Source: an uncultured Prevotellaceae bacterium (GTDB lineage: Bacteria; Bacteroidota; Bacteroidia; Bacteroidales; Bacteroidaceae). From it: a DNA stretch of 22,324 nt. Below are positions 8,555-16,137 of this stretch, piece after piece (the stretch's first letter is position 1; every line of letters starts with the position of its first letter). The stretch spans positions 1-22,324 of the forward strand of contig CAMNHM010000028.1 of NCBI GenBank assembly GCA_946539475.1. Direction: 5' to 3'. The translations under genes and the position numbers were made by a program. The notes below the pieces were generated by a model. It had not been told where the DNA came from. It saw nothing but the letters and a program-made list of their open reading frames with translations, and made no database searches.

Positions 8555-8640
8555 CTTACAACCACCTCCATTTTGGCCGTATTTGCAGCCTGGCGGCTGC
8601 TCGCGCGAAAGAAGGCCCTTCTCGCGAGGGCATTTGTAAG
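8555..8640. repeat. Nested inverted repeats downstream of plsC
   Basis: An outer 7-bp pair, CTTACAA (8555-8561) with TTGTAAG (8634-8640), encloses two hairpins. The first is GCAGCC (8585-8590) with GGCTGC (8595-8600) and a 4-base loop. The second is CTCGCG (8600-8605) with CGCGAG (8623-8628), with an inner AGAAG/CTTCT stem (8610-8614, 8618-8622) and a 4-base bulge. It may end the plsC operon transcript, but neither strand shows a T-run after it. Confidence 0.6.
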
Positions 8641-8672
8641 CATTATTCGCCATCTGCAAGACGCGCCCGACA

Positions 8673-9431
8673 CTACTGGTCAGGATTCTCCTCATAGCCC
8701 TGATACTCTGGCTCCAGGGCCGACATCACAGCCTCGTAGGCCTTCGTGAGCGTCGTATGGACATTGTCAGGGCCCTTGCCGACGGGGTGGATGGGCTCGT
8801 GGATGGTGAGGCTGAGAGGATGCCAGCAGACGAAATGGCCGTCGCGCATGCGCGGCATCACACGGAACGAGCCGTTGATGGTCATCGGCACCACGGGCAG
8901 CTGCAGCTCGTCGGCCAGGACAAAGGCTCCTTTCTTGAACGAGCCCATGTGGCCGGTGAACGTGCGGGAGCCCTCTGGGAAGACGGTGACGCTGGTGCCT
9001 CCCTGCAGCGTGCGGCGCGCATCGTCGTAGGTCTTCTTGATGTTGCTCACGCCATGCTTGTTGACGAATATCTGATGGCTCTTCTCGCAGGCCCAGCCTA
9101 CAAAGGGCATCTTCCTGAGCGACTGCTTCATCATCCACCTGAAGTTGCGCCCCAGATGTCCATAGATGAGGAAGATGTCGAAGGCGCCCTGATGGTTGGC
9201 CACGAAGACGTAGGACTGACCTTTTGCGAGGTGCTCACGCCCCTCTACCCTGACAGGCAGCAGGAGCAGCCAGAGGATGACCTTCGACCACCATAGTCCG
9301 GGATAGTAGCCGAAGAAATGTCCGCCACCCAGGGAGCACCCCACGACTACCGTCAGGGCGGTGACGACTGTTGCCAGGAGCCCCAGGGGCAGGGCGATGA
9401 AAAGCTGATAGATGCGATAGAGGATTTTCAT
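8673..9431 (-). CDS. plsC: 1-acyl-sn-glycerol-3-phosphate acyltransferase (PlsC family)
   Basis: Transfers an acyl chain to the sn-2 position of lysophosphatidic acid to give phosphatidic acid at the inner membrane, an early phospholipid step. The 252-residue protein has N-terminal hydrophobic segments (about 9-31 and 50-60), the catalytic HX4D motif NHQGAFD with His80 and Asp85, and the acceptor-binding FPEGSR at 151-156 containing Glu153. Length is normal for the family. It is the last gene of the five-gene minus-strand operon, 19 bp after the metallophosphoesterase stop. The heptamer GTTAGGA is repeated in that gap, so the repeat lies in the translation-initiation region. A lyso-lipid acyltransferase with another acceptor, such as an ornithine-lipid enzyme, cannot be excluded. 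Confidence 0.9.
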   Translation of the reverse strand: MKILYRIYQLFIALPLGLLATVVTALTVVVGCSLGGGHFFGYYPGLWWSKVILWLLLLPVRVEGREHLAKGQSYVFVANHQGAFDIFLIYGHLGRNFRWMMKQSLRKMPFVGWACEKSHQIFVNKHGVSNIKKTYDDARRTLQGGTSVTVFPEGSRTFTGHMGSFKKGAFVLADELQLPVVPMTINGSFRVMPRMRDGHFVCWHPLSLTIHEPIHPVGKGPDNVHTTLTKAYEAVMSALEPEYQGYEENPDQ

Positions 9432-9432
9432 A

Positions 9433-9450
9433 GTTAGGAGTTAGGAGTTG
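9433..9450. repeat. Short heptamer repeat (GTTAGGA) between plsC and the phosphoesterase gene
   Basis: Two full copies of GTTAGGA (9433-9439, 9440-9446) and a partial GTTG fill nearly the whole 19-bp gap, directly before the plsC start codon. It has the same 7-bp period as the longer arrays at 12444, 15982 and 17406. Confidence 0.6.
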
Positions 9451-10431
9451 CTATTTTCTATGGAGCCTGATGACGACGATCTCGGGCGAGGCACCGAAGC
9501 GGAAGGGCACGACGGCTCCCAGGCCCTTCGAGACGTAGAGGGTACGCTCGCCGATGCGGTAGAGGCCCTGATACTCGCGATAGCGGAACATGGCCGGCGT
9601 GAGCCCCAATATCGAGAGCTGTCCGCCGTGGGTGTGTCCGCTGAGCGTCAGCTGTGTGTGGCTATGCGGCAGTATGAGCCGGCGCCAGGATGTCGGGTCG
9701 TGCTCGAGCATGACTACGAAGTCGTTGCGACTGAGGCCGTAGAGGGCGCTGTTGATATTGCCACGCTGCGGGAAGCGGCCCTCGCCGTCGTTCTCCATGC
9801 CGGCAATGACGATGCGCGAGGAGTCGCGCCGAATGATGCGCCGCTCGTTCATCAGCAGCGTCCATCCCATGTCCATCTGATAGCCCTCGGTATTGCCCTG
9901 ATTGCGCCCGATGTCGACGGGGTCGGTCAGGTCGGTGTACATCGTATAGTCGTGGTTGCCCAGTACGGAGAAGATGCCGTCGCGCGCCTTGATACGCTCC
10001 AGCTGTGCCTCGTGCTGCTTGATCTCCGACGGCTCCTTGTTCTGCAGGTCGCCGGTGAAGACGACGGCATCGGCCTTCTGGGCGTTGATGCTGTCGACGG
10101 CACGCCGGAGGATGTCGGCCCGACGGCCCGTGTACGTGCCCAGGTGGGCATCGCAGAACTGCACGATCTTGTAGCCCTCGAAAGCCTCCGGCAGGTCGCT
10201 GAAGTATAGGTCGACGTGTTTCACCTCGAGCTTTGAGAAGCCTACATAGGTGCCCCACAGGAAGACGTACCAGCAGCACAGCAGGGGCAGTGCCAGCAGC
10301 AGTCTAAGCCTACGTCGGCGCGTGCGCCAGCAGACGACGGCGATGACGACCGTGACGAGCAGCATGACGGCCCACATGATAAGGATATAGGTGTCGGGAT
10401 CGAGGAGTATGAAGGATAGCAACTGTTGCAT
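9451..10431 (-). CDS. Membrane-anchored metallophosphoesterase
   Basis: A calcineurin-like phosphoesterase of 326 residues. Two hydrophobic segments (about 15-35 and 43-60), separated by an Arg-rich RTRRRR stretch, anchor it. The catalytic domain carries the family's dimetal motifs in order: FCDAHLG (DxH), GDLQN, GNHD, an isolated His in LEHD, and GHTHGG near the C-terminus. It resembles YkuE/YaeI-type phosphodiesterases, some of which act on lipid-A-like UDP-sugars, but the substrate is not established here. I chose the ATG at 10431, 14 bp after the preceding gene's stop, because the longer open frame to 10983 overlaps that gene and has no family features before this Met. Its position beside plsC suggests an envelope or lipid role, as inference. 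Confidence 0.85.
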   Translation of the reverse strand: MQQLLSFILLDPDTYILIMWAVMLLVTVVIAVVCWRTRRRRLRLLLALPLLCCWYVFLWGTYVGFSKLEVKHVDLYFSDLPEAFEGYKIVQFCDAHLGTYTGRRADILRRAVDSINAQKADAVVFTGDLQNKEPSEIKQHEAQLERIKARDGIFSVLGNHDYTMYTDLTDPVDIGRNQGNTEGYQMDMGWTLLMNERRIIRRDSSRIVIAGMENDGEGRFPQRGNINSALYGLSRNDFVVMLEHDPTSWRRLILPHSHTQLTLSGHTHGGQLSILGLTPAMFRYREYQGLYRIGERTLYVSKGLGAVVPFRFGASPEIVVIRLHRK

Positions 10432-10445
10432 AAGGATCGAAAGCG

Positions 10446-11237
10446 TTAAAGGTTTGCAGAGAGGAAGCGTCGCATCTCGCCGACCGCCATGCCCCGGCGG
10501 CGGGCATAGTCGTGCAGCTGGTCGTCGCCGATGTGTCCGATGCTGAAGTAGCGCGCGTCGGGATGGTCCATCATCAGTCCGCTGACACTGGCGTGCGGAC
10601 GCATGGCACCGCTCTCGGTGAGCGTGATGCCTATCTCGCCGAAGCCCAGCAAGCGGTCGAGCAGGAAGTTGAGGCTGGCATCGGGCAGCGAAGGATAGCC
10701 CACGGCAGGACGGATGCCCTGGAAATGCTCCTGATGGAGGTCGCCGATGCTGAGCTGCTCGTCGCGAGCATAGCCCCAGAGCTCGGTACGCACCTGCTGG
10801 TGCAGGCGCTCGGCGGTGGCCTCGGCCAGGCGGTCGGCCAGCAGCTGTGCCATCATCTTCTGGTAGGGATCGTCGTCGAAGTCGACTTCCATGCCACGGT
10901 CGACGCTGGCAGCGAAGAGCCCTATGCGCGAGCCGACGGCCGACCGCCCTTTGGGGTCGATGAAGTCGGCCAGGCAGAGGCATGTCGATCCCGTCTGCTG
11001 TCGCAGGCAGGGTATCGCCGTGCCGTCGTCGAGCACGATGTCGTCGCCCTCGCTATGGGCATCGCAAAGCCTCAGCAGGGCGTGGGTACGATAACGTCCC
11101 TCCAGCGCCTGCAGCATCTGCTCAGCCTCGCAGCGCAGTCGACGCTGCTCGTCCTCCTCCTTCACCTGCCAGGCGAAGTAGAAGTAGACCCAGTTGATGT
11201 AGGGGGCTACGTCGCTGATGTCGTAGTGGAGGGTCAT
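10446..11237 (-). CDS. Stand-alone B12-dependent methionine synthase activation domain protein
   Basis: A 263-residue protein matching the C-terminal AdoMet-binding reactivation module of MetH, which restores methylcobalamin after cob(I)alamin oxidation. Visible motifs are FAASVDRG at 108-115, ERLHQQVRTELWGYA near 143-157, the AdoMet-binding RPAVGYP at 176-182, LTESGAM at 206-212 and ARYFSIG near 228-234. The homocysteine, folate and cobalamin domains are absent, so this is a separate polypeptide, not a truncation: it has its own start and its sequence runs the length of the module. Its ATG overlaps the dihydroorotase stop by 4 bp (ATGA), which suggests coupled translation. It would be expected to work in trans with a MetH lacking this domain, encoded elsewhere; the partner is not in the window. 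Confidence 0.85.
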   Translation of the reverse strand: MTLHYDISDVAPYINWVYFYFAWQVKEEDEQRRLRCEAEQMLQALEGRYRTHALLRLCDAHSEGDDIVLDDGTAIPCLRQQTGSTCLCLADFIDPKGRSAVGSRIGLFAASVDRGMEVDFDDDPYQKMMAQLLADRLAEATAERLHQQVRTELWGYARDEQLSIGDLHQEHFQGIRPAVGYPSLPDASLNFLLDRLLGFGEIGITLTESGAMRPHASVSGLMMDHPDARYFSIGHIGDDQLHDYARRRGMAVGEMRRFLSANL

Positions 11238-12601
11238 CTGAAGCTTATGGGCTGACCTATATAATCGGTGTCGACGACACCATTATCGTAGACGAGATGT
11301 CCGTTGCAAATTGTCTTCTCCACGCGCCAGTCGAAGGTGTGGCCCTCGAGCGGACTCCACTGGCACTTGCTCAGGATGACATCCTTGGTGAGTGTCCACG
11401 GCGAATGGGGGCGGACGATGGCAATATCAGCCTGATAGCCTGGGCGCAAGAAGCCCCGCTGACGCACGTCGAAGATGCGGGCAGGGTTGTGGGCCATGAG
11501 CTCGACGAGGCGCTCAATGGTGAGCACGCCCTCAGAGACGAGCCCCAGCATGGCGGGCAGGGAGAACTGCACCATCGGCATGCCGCTGGCAGCACGCACG
11601 CAGCCGCCCTCCTTCTGCGAGAGCAGATGGGGGGCATGGTCGGTGGCAACGACGCTGATGCGGCCGTCGGTGAGTCCCTGCCGGAGGGCGTCGCAGTCGA
11701 TATAGCTCTTGATGGAAGGATTGACCTTGATGCGTGCGCCCAGCCTCTTGTAGTCGACCATCGAGAAGAGCAGATGGCCCACGGTGGCCTCGGCGGTGAT
11801 GGTGTGCAGGCAATCGGCGGGGATGAGCTCCAGCTCCTCCTTGGTCGAGATATGGGCAATGTGCAGGCGCGTGCCGTGCTTGACGGCCAGCATAAGTGCC
11901 TTTGTCGTCGATGCCAGGCAGGCCTCCTCGCTGCGGATGAGGGGATGGAACGCCACGTTGGGATCGTCGCCGTGGTGCTCACGGAAATGATCCATGTTGC
12001 GGTTGATGATCGAAGTATCCTCACAGTGAACCATCAGCGGCAGCGTCGCCTCGCTGAAGATGCGCTCCAAGGCATTGTCGCGGTCGACGAGCATGTTGCC
12101 CGTCGAGCTTCCCATAAATAGCTTGATGCCGGGCAGCCGATGGGGCTCGAGTCGCGGGAAGAGGTCGGCATTGTCGTTGGTGGCCCCGAAGAAGAAGGAG
12201 TAGTTGACGTGACTCTTCTGTGCCGCCAATCGGAATTTCTCGTCGAGTGCCTCGAGTGTAGTGGTCTGCGGCACGGTGTTAGGCATGTCGAAGAAACTGG
12301 TCACTCCGCCTGCCGCCGCTGCCTGGCTCTCGCTGTCGATGTCGGCCTTGGCGGTCAATCCAGGCTCACGGAAGTGCACGTGGTCGTCGATGATGCCCGG
12401 CAGGACGTAGCAGCCGGTGGCGTCGATCGTCGAGGCCGGAGAGGGAAGAGTGGAAAGTGGAGAGTGGAAAGTGGAAAGAGGAGAGTGGAAAGTGGAGTCT
12501 TCGGGGACGACCGCTTCGATGCGCTCCCCATCTATAACAAGAGAGCCAACGAAGGCCTTGCCCTCGTTGACTATCGTACCATGTTTGATGAGTGTCCTCA
12601 T
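11234..12601 (-). CDS. pyrC: Dihydroorotase with an in-frame heptamer-repeat insertion
   Basis: Interconverts N-carbamoyl-aspartate and dihydroorotate in pyrimidine synthesis. The 455-residue protein has amidohydrolase metal and catalytic residues: DHVHFREPG with His74 and His76, Lys160 in GIKLFMG (carbamylated lysine), His192 in VHCED, His250 in HIAHIS and Asp321 in ATDHAPH. All expected ligands are present, so it should be active. Residues 36-58 are unusual: a Ser/Thr/Pro-rich insertion with repeating STFHSPL, encoded by a 7-bp DNA repeat (12444-12499), in the loop between the N-terminal beta domain and the barrel. Three heptamers equal seven codons, which keeps the frame. It overlaps the lipoprotein gene upstream and the MetH-activation gene downstream by 4 bp each. 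An allantoinase-like assignment is less likely. Confidence 0.92.
   Translation of the reverse strand: MRTLIKHGTIVNEGKAFVGSLVIDGERIEAVVPEDSTFHSPLSTFHSPLSTLPSPASTIDATGCYVLPGIIDDHVHFREPGLTAKADIDSESQAAAAGGVTSFFDMPNTVPQTTTLEALDEKFRLAAQKSHVNYSFFFGATNDNADLFPRLEPHRLPGIKLFMGSSTGNMLVDRDNALERIFSEATLPLMVHCEDTSIINRNMDHFREHHGDDPNVAFHPLIRSEEACLASTTKALMLAVKHGTRLHIAHISTKEELELIPADCLHTITAEATVGHLLFSMVDYKRLGARIKVNPSIKSYIDCDALRQGLTDGRISVVATDHAPHLLSQKEGGCVRAASGMPMVQFSLPAMLGLVSEGVLTIERLVELMAHNPARIFDVRQRGFLRPGYQADIAIVRPHSPWTLTKDVILSKCQWSPLEGHTFDWRVEKTICNGHLVYDNGVVDTDYIGQPISFR
12444..12499. repeat. Heptamer repeat array inside the dihydroorotase gene
   Basis: About eight 7-bp units run head to tail. The plus-strand units are mostly TGGAAAG or TGGAGAG, with variants GGAAGAG and AGGAGAG at 12444-12450 and 12479-12485. 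On the coding strand they give repeats of STFHSPL. Because 7 is not a multiple of 3, gain or loss of one unit would shift the frame. Confidence 0.85.
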
Positions 12602-13353
12602 GGCTGCTGACCTCCCGCTGCGCTGTCGGCTGTGACGGGCGCATCGTCGATCTCACCCTTTAGTCGAGCCATGATTTCCTTTGCTTTCGTATAATACTCG
12701 CTGACGTAGCGGTCGGCGCGGAACTTGTCGGTGGCCTTTCCCATGATCTCCTCTATCTGCGGCGTCAGCACGGGATAGTTGTAGGTCGATGTCATCATCT
12801 GGAAGGCGCAGGGACCGAGCACGTTGTCGAGGTTGTCGAGGATAAAGTGTGTCTCGAGGCTGTCGATACGCTGCAGCAGGATGTTGTCCTCCATCGACAG
12901 CTGCTCAGCGATGGTCTGCTCGTCAATGCCCTCGAGGAACATGCGTGCCTCCTTGTGGCCAAGCTCACCACGCTGGTTGTTGAGCTGTATGAGCTTGTCC
13001 ATATAGTCATAGAGCTCCTCGTTGAGCGGAGTACCGGTGACCTTATGCCCCGTGCGGTCGATGATCACACGGATGTCGCCCTTCTCGATGACCAGCGGCA
13101 TGCCACCGTCGCGGATAGACAGCATGGCGATGCGCGTAGTGTCGAACGACCCGACGAAGCCGAAGCCTCCGTGCACCACCTCGCAGGAGTCGATGCTCTT
13201 CATCTCGTCGCCCATCATCGTCTTTAGGTAAAGCTTACTGCCGTCAAGGACGGACACCGACGAGGAACCCTGAATGTTGTACGACTCGGTGAACTGCTCT
13301 GCACACGAGACGAGCGCAGCCAGCACCACCACAGAGTATAGATATTTGCTCAT
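12598..13353 (-). CDS. DUF4369 domain lipoprotein
   Basis: A 251-residue predicted outer-envelope lipoprotein. The N-terminus MSKYL precedes a hydrophobic core and a lipobox, LVSC, with Cys at residue 17. The next 100 residues form the beta-rich pattern of DUF4369, a Bacteroidota domain often found in front of a thioredoxin-like domain. Here the C-terminal half is mainly helical, with no CxxC motif, so the redox domain is absent. The frame also allows an ATG at 13368; I prefer 13353 because it gives a standard lipoprotein signal and a leader of about 25 nt from the promoter at 13384-13391. Its stop overlaps the dihydroorotase start by 4 bp. It is the first gene of the five-gene operon. Function is not known. 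Confidence 0.75.
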   Translation of the reverse strand: MSKYLYSVVVLAALVSCAEQFTESYNIQGSSSVSVLDGSKLYLKTMMGDEMKSIDSCEVVHGGFGFVGSFDTTRIAMLSIRDGGMPLVIEKGDIRVIIDRTGHKVTGTPLNEELYDYMDKLIQLNNQRGELGHKEARMFLEGIDEQTIAEQLSMEDNILLQRIDSLETHFILDNLDNVLGPCAFQMMTSTYNYPVLTPQIEEIMGKATDKFRADRYVSEYYTKAKEIMARLKGEIDDAPVTADSAAGGQQP

Positions 13354-13383
13354 AAACAATCGTTGCATGATTACTTTCGCCTA

Positions 13384-13391
13384 CAAATGTA
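13384..13391 (-). promoter_or_regulatory. Bacteroidota -7 box for the lipoprotein-pyrC-metH activation-phosphoesterase-plsC operon
   Basis: On the minus strand these bases read TACATTTG, matching TAnnTTTG. The box is about 30 bp before the preferred start of the DUF4369 lipoprotein gene and lies in the 97-bp gap after the small membrane protein gene. No exact -33 TTTG is seen. Confidence 0.6.
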
Positions 13392-13450
13392 CAACGTTAT
13401 CTTGAGGTACGGAAAAAAATTTGCGCAATTTAAACAATTGTACTTGCCTT

Positions 13451-13852
13451 TTAGCGTTTTTTTGCCTCTTTCTTCAGTTCGGAGTCGATTCTCATCACGG
13501 TGTAGAACTGAATGAAGGCTGCTACGAGAAGGCTCACGAGCCAGTTGTTGTGGATGTAGTTGAGCCACGTCAGATGGTCGAGTCCGAAGGGATTGCCATA
13601 GTCGGCAAACATCAAGGCAGCGGTGGCGATGAGCAGCACGTCGCTCATCAGCATGATGCGGCGCAGGCGCTGGATGGTGAAGTTGTCGCCCTCGTAGCGC
13701 TGCTGCACCTGAATGGCGACATAGGCCAGTGCACCGACGGCAAAGACGTAGGGGGCGATGCCACGAAGGAACATGCCCATCGCCGCTCCCAGCAGCATGA
13801 GCACGGCGCCAGCCAGGAAGATGGCGTTTTGCAGCTTACTCAACTGTTTCAT
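13451..13852 (-). CDS. Small four-helix membrane protein of unknown function
   Basis: A 133-residue hydrophobic protein with four probable membrane segments (about 10-28, 33-50, 68-86 and 102-118). A charged stretch (QVQQRYEGDN) lies between helices 2 and 3, and the C-terminal tail is rich in Lys, Arg and Glu. I recognise no enzymatic motif. Its start lies inside the end of the divIC-like gene (17-bp overlap, 13836-13852), so the two are almost certainly co-translated, and dnaX precedes both. The arrangement with a division gene suggests an inner-membrane role, but no function can be assigned. Confidence 0.75.
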   Translation of the reverse strand: MKQLSKLQNAIFLAGAVLMLLGAAMGMFLRGIAPYVFAVGALAYVAIQVQQRYEGDNFTIQRLRRIMLMSDVLLIATAALMFADYGNPFGLDHLTWLNYIHNNWLVSLLVAAFIQFYTVMRIDSELKKEAKKR

Positions 13853-14198
13853 CTCCGATGGGCAGCTCTGGTGTCTGAGGGTCGTCGCTGAGGATGAACA
13901 CGTCCTCGTCCTTCATCTTCATAAAATAACGCTCGCGAGCGACGCGCTCGAGGGTCTTACGGTCGAAGTTCATCTTGTCGACCTGCTCTAGGTTGGCTTT
14001 CGTCAGTGCCTTGTGGGTGGCAATGTCTTCTTTCAGCTCGTTGATACGCACCTGATTGCGCAGGTGGGCCACGACGCTGTTGTCGCCCAGGAAGCCTACA
14101 ACTAAGGTTCCCAGCGCCAGGACGACGAGATATTTGTTCAGGTGAAGGAACTTCTTCACCACATTCTTTGTCTTACTCAGAAAGTCTTTCCTTGTCAT
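13836..14198 (-). CDS. FtsB/DivIC-like septum formation initiator
   Basis: A 120-residue bitopic membrane protein with the layout of FtsB/DivIC: a basic cytosolic N-terminus (about 1-20), one membrane helix (about 23-39) and a predicted coiled coil (about 45-85, LRNQVRINELKEDI). A short C-terminal region contains the family-like ERVARERYFMK. Family members bind FtsL and FtsQ in the divisome and help start septal peptidoglycan synthesis. It starts 10 bp after the dnaX stop and its end overlaps the next membrane protein gene by 17 bp, forming a three-gene unit. I see no frameshift or missing part; the acidic C-terminal tail is typical for short members. Confidence 0.85.
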   Translation of the reverse strand: MTRKDFLSKTKNVVKKFLHLNKYLVVLALGTLVVGFLGDNSVVAHLRNQVRINELKEDIATHKALTKANLEQVDKMNFDRKTLERVARERYFMKMKDEDVFILSDDPQTPELPIGDETVE

Positions 14199-14208
14199 AA
14201 TCGGTTCG

Positions 14209-15975
14209 TTATGCTAAATCCAAATCAAACTCTACACACAGCTTCGCCAGCGATGGGTTCTGCTGCCTCAGCTGCTCGAACTGCTCACGGCGCGTGAGGA
14301 TCTTCTGCCGCTCTTCCTGCTCAGCCACACGCAGCGACAGGCTGATGCCGGCATGATGGAGGTACAGCTGCAGCGTCTTGACAATGCTGCCCTTGATTGT
14401 CTCCACCTCGGTCTTGATAATCTCGTTGGCCACCACCACTTCCACCTGAGGCATCTCGGTGATGACGGGATTCATGTTCTTCATCCTCGCAGCAATGCCG
14501 CTGAGATGCTGAGGCATGCGGTTGCACATCGACAGCCATTGCAGCTCGAGTTCCTCCTGGGTGAACGACTCTGCCTCCTGCTGGCACTTCTCGGAAGCGG
14601 CAGGAGTGCCCGGCAGGATGTGCATCTTGGGCTGCGACTGCTTACGTAGGTTGCTCCACGAGCTGGTGATGCTGGCCAGCGTGGGGCGCGATGTCGGGGC
14701 AGTAGCCGTCTGCGACGCCGCCGCAGGGGCGGGCTTGGCGGTTTCTGCCTGCTTTTGATTCCGCTGCACAGCCGCGGCTACCTGCGGGGCCGTCTTCTCT
14801 ACGGGCTGTGACTGCTGGATCAGGGCTTTGAACAGGGATTTCAATCTTCTGGGCCTACGCCCACTGCCAGGAGTGTCGCTGTCGGGCTGCGTCAGCTGTG
14901 CTACCTCGATGAGGGTCAGCTCGACGAGCAGCCGCTTGTTCGACGACTGCCGATAGCCCAGGTCGCACTGGTTCATCACCTTCAGCGCCTGATAGAGGAA
15001 CGTCGTAGGGGCCTTCTGCGCCTGCTCGGCATAGCGCTGGCATTGCTGCTGGCTGACTTCGAGCAGGGGCAGCGTCTGCGGGTCCTTGGCCATGAGCACG
15101 TTGCGGACGTGTTTGGCAAGCCCCTGGATGAGCAGTCCGCCGTCGAAGCCCTTGGCGACGATGTCGTTGAGGAGCACCATCACGTCGGCCACCTTATTCT
15201 GCAGCGAGAGGTCAACGATGCGGAAATAGTACTCCGTGTCGAGCACGTTCAGGTCCTCGATCACCTTCTCATAGGTGATGTTTCCCTGGCAGAACGATGC
15301 TGCCTGGTCGAAGATAGAGAGGGCGTCGCGCATGCCGCCGTCGGCTTTCTCGGCAATGACGGCCAGGGCGGCATCCTCATATTGTATGCCTTCGCGCTCG
15401 GCCACCGACTTCAGGTGCTCGATGGTGTTCTGAACGGTCATGCGCTCGAAGTCGTAGATCTGACAGCGGCTGAGGATGGTGGGCAGGATCTTGTGCTTCT
15501 CGGTCGTGGCGAGGATGAAGATCACGTGAGCGGGCGGCTCCTCCAGCGTCTTCAGGAAAGCATTGAAGGCAGCCGTGGAGAGCATGTGTACCTCGTCGAT
15601 GATAAAGACCTTATACTTGCCCACCTGCGGCGGGATGCGTGTCTGCTCCATCAGCGTCTTGATGTGTTCGACGGAGTTGTTAGAAGCGGCGTCGAGCTCG
15701 AAGATGTTCAGCGAACGCTGCTCGTTGAACGACTGGCAGCTCTCGCACTCACCGCAGGCCTCGCCGTCGGCAGTGGGATGCTGGCAGTTGATGGCCTTGG
15801 CAAAGATACGCGCACAGGTAGTCTTTCCCACGCCTCGCGGACCGCAGAACAGGTAGGCATGTGCCAGCTTGCCGCTCTTCACCGCATTTTTCAACGTGGT
15901 GGTAAGGGCCTGCTGTCCTACTACCGTGTCGAAGGTCATGGGACGGTATTTTCGTGCCGATACGATGTATTCCAT
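14209..15975 (-). CDS. dnaX: DNA polymerase III subunits gamma and tau
   Basis: The ATPase of the clamp-loader complex, which opens the beta sliding clamp and, as tau, joins polymerase cores to the helicase. The 588-residue protein has an AAA+ domain with Walker A GPRGVGKT at 45-52, the zinc-binding cysteines Cys64, Cys74, Cys77 and Cys80, Walker B DEVH at 127-130 and sensor 1 in ILATTEKHK near 154-162. A clamp-loader lid and collar follow (to about 370), then an Ala/Pro/Gln-rich linker (about 375-450) and a C-terminal tau-like domain. Length is normal for a tau form. No A-rich slippery sequence is visible at the usual gamma position. It starts a three-gene unit with divIC and has a leader of about 110 nt containing heptamer repeats. 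Confidence 0.95.
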   Translation of the reverse strand: MEYIVSARKYRPMTFDTVVGQQALTTTLKNAVKSGKLAHAYLFCGPRGVGKTTCARIFAKAINCQHPTADGEACGECESCQSFNEQRSLNIFELDAASNNSVEHIKTLMEQTRIPPQVGKYKVFIIDEVHMLSTAAFNAFLKTLEEPPAHVIFILATTEKHKILPTILSRCQIYDFERMTVQNTIEHLKSVAEREGIQYEDAALAVIAEKADGGMRDALSIFDQAASFCQGNITYEKVIEDLNVLDTEYYFRIVDLSLQNKVADVMVLLNDIVAKGFDGGLLIQGLAKHVRNVLMAKDPQTLPLLEVSQQQCQRYAEQAQKAPTTFLYQALKVMNQCDLGYRQSSNKRLLVELTLIEVAQLTQPDSDTPGSGRRPRRLKSLFKALIQQSQPVEKTAPQVAAAVQRNQKQAETAKPAPAAASQTATAPTSRPTLASITSSWSNLRKQSQPKMHILPGTPAASEKCQQEAESFTQEELELQWLSMCNRMPQHLSGIAARMKNMNPVITEMPQVEVVVANEIIKTEVETIKGSIVKTLQLYLHHAGISLSLRVAEQEERQKILTRREQFEQLRQQNPSLAKLCVEFDLDLA

Positions 15976-15981
15976 CTCTTG

Positions 15982-16024
15982 TATTTACTATTACGGATTT
16001 ACTATTTACGGATTTACGGATTAG
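15982..16024. repeat. Heptamer-type repeats in the dnaX leader
   Basis: Units related to TATTTAC, GATTTAC and GGATTA run from 15982 to 16024, mostly with a 7-bp period and one 8-bp step. They lie just 5' of the dnaX start codon on the transcript, between it and the -7 box at 16090-16097. The sequence differs from the other heptamer arrays in the window but the period is the same. Confidence 0.65.
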
Positions 16025-16089
16025 CCTCTTATGAGCGACGGGATGACGATTTGAGCATTCTCAATGAACTTTTCCCGCCAATTTGCTTG

Positions 16090-16097
16090 CAAAGGTA
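16090..16097 (-). promoter_or_regulatory. Bacteroidota -7 box for dnaX
   Basis: On the minus strand the bases read TACCTTTG, followed by CA, matching TAnnTTTG. It is 115 bp before the dnaX start, giving a leader of about 110 nt. It is divergent from the aminotransferase promoter about 70 bp away. No exact -33 TTTG is seen. Confidence 0.6.
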
Positions 16098-16137
16098 CAC
16101 CTTTTTTTCCTAACTTCATACGAAAAGCTAATATTTT

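Larger units (their letters stand above)
8216..8672. other. Gene-free region between alaX and plsC
   Basis: About 457 bases with no convincing gene on either strand; the short open frames lack recognisable motifs and start context. It contains A-runs near 8265 and 8295, the 22-bp tandem repeats at 8428-8493 and the nested palindromes at 8555-8640. Its base composition is more mixed than the GC-rich genes on both sides, so it may hold remains of an inserted element. Confidence 0.6.

Noticed and set aside
10432..10983. N-terminal extension of the metallophosphoesterase to 10983
   Set aside because: It overlaps the MetH-activation gene in another frame, is Arg/Pro-rich without family features, and the ATG at 10431 gives a normal membrane-anchored enzyme.
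13421..13440. Terminator between the small membrane protein and the lipoprotein gene
   Set aside because: Only a 5-bp CAATT/AATTG stem and an 8-bp TTGCGCAA palindrome are present; neither is stable enough to support the call.
14209..15975. Programmed frameshift in dnaX producing the gamma subunit
   Set aside because: No A-AAA-AAG type slippery heptamer or following stem was seen on the coding strand in the region where the gamma end would lie.
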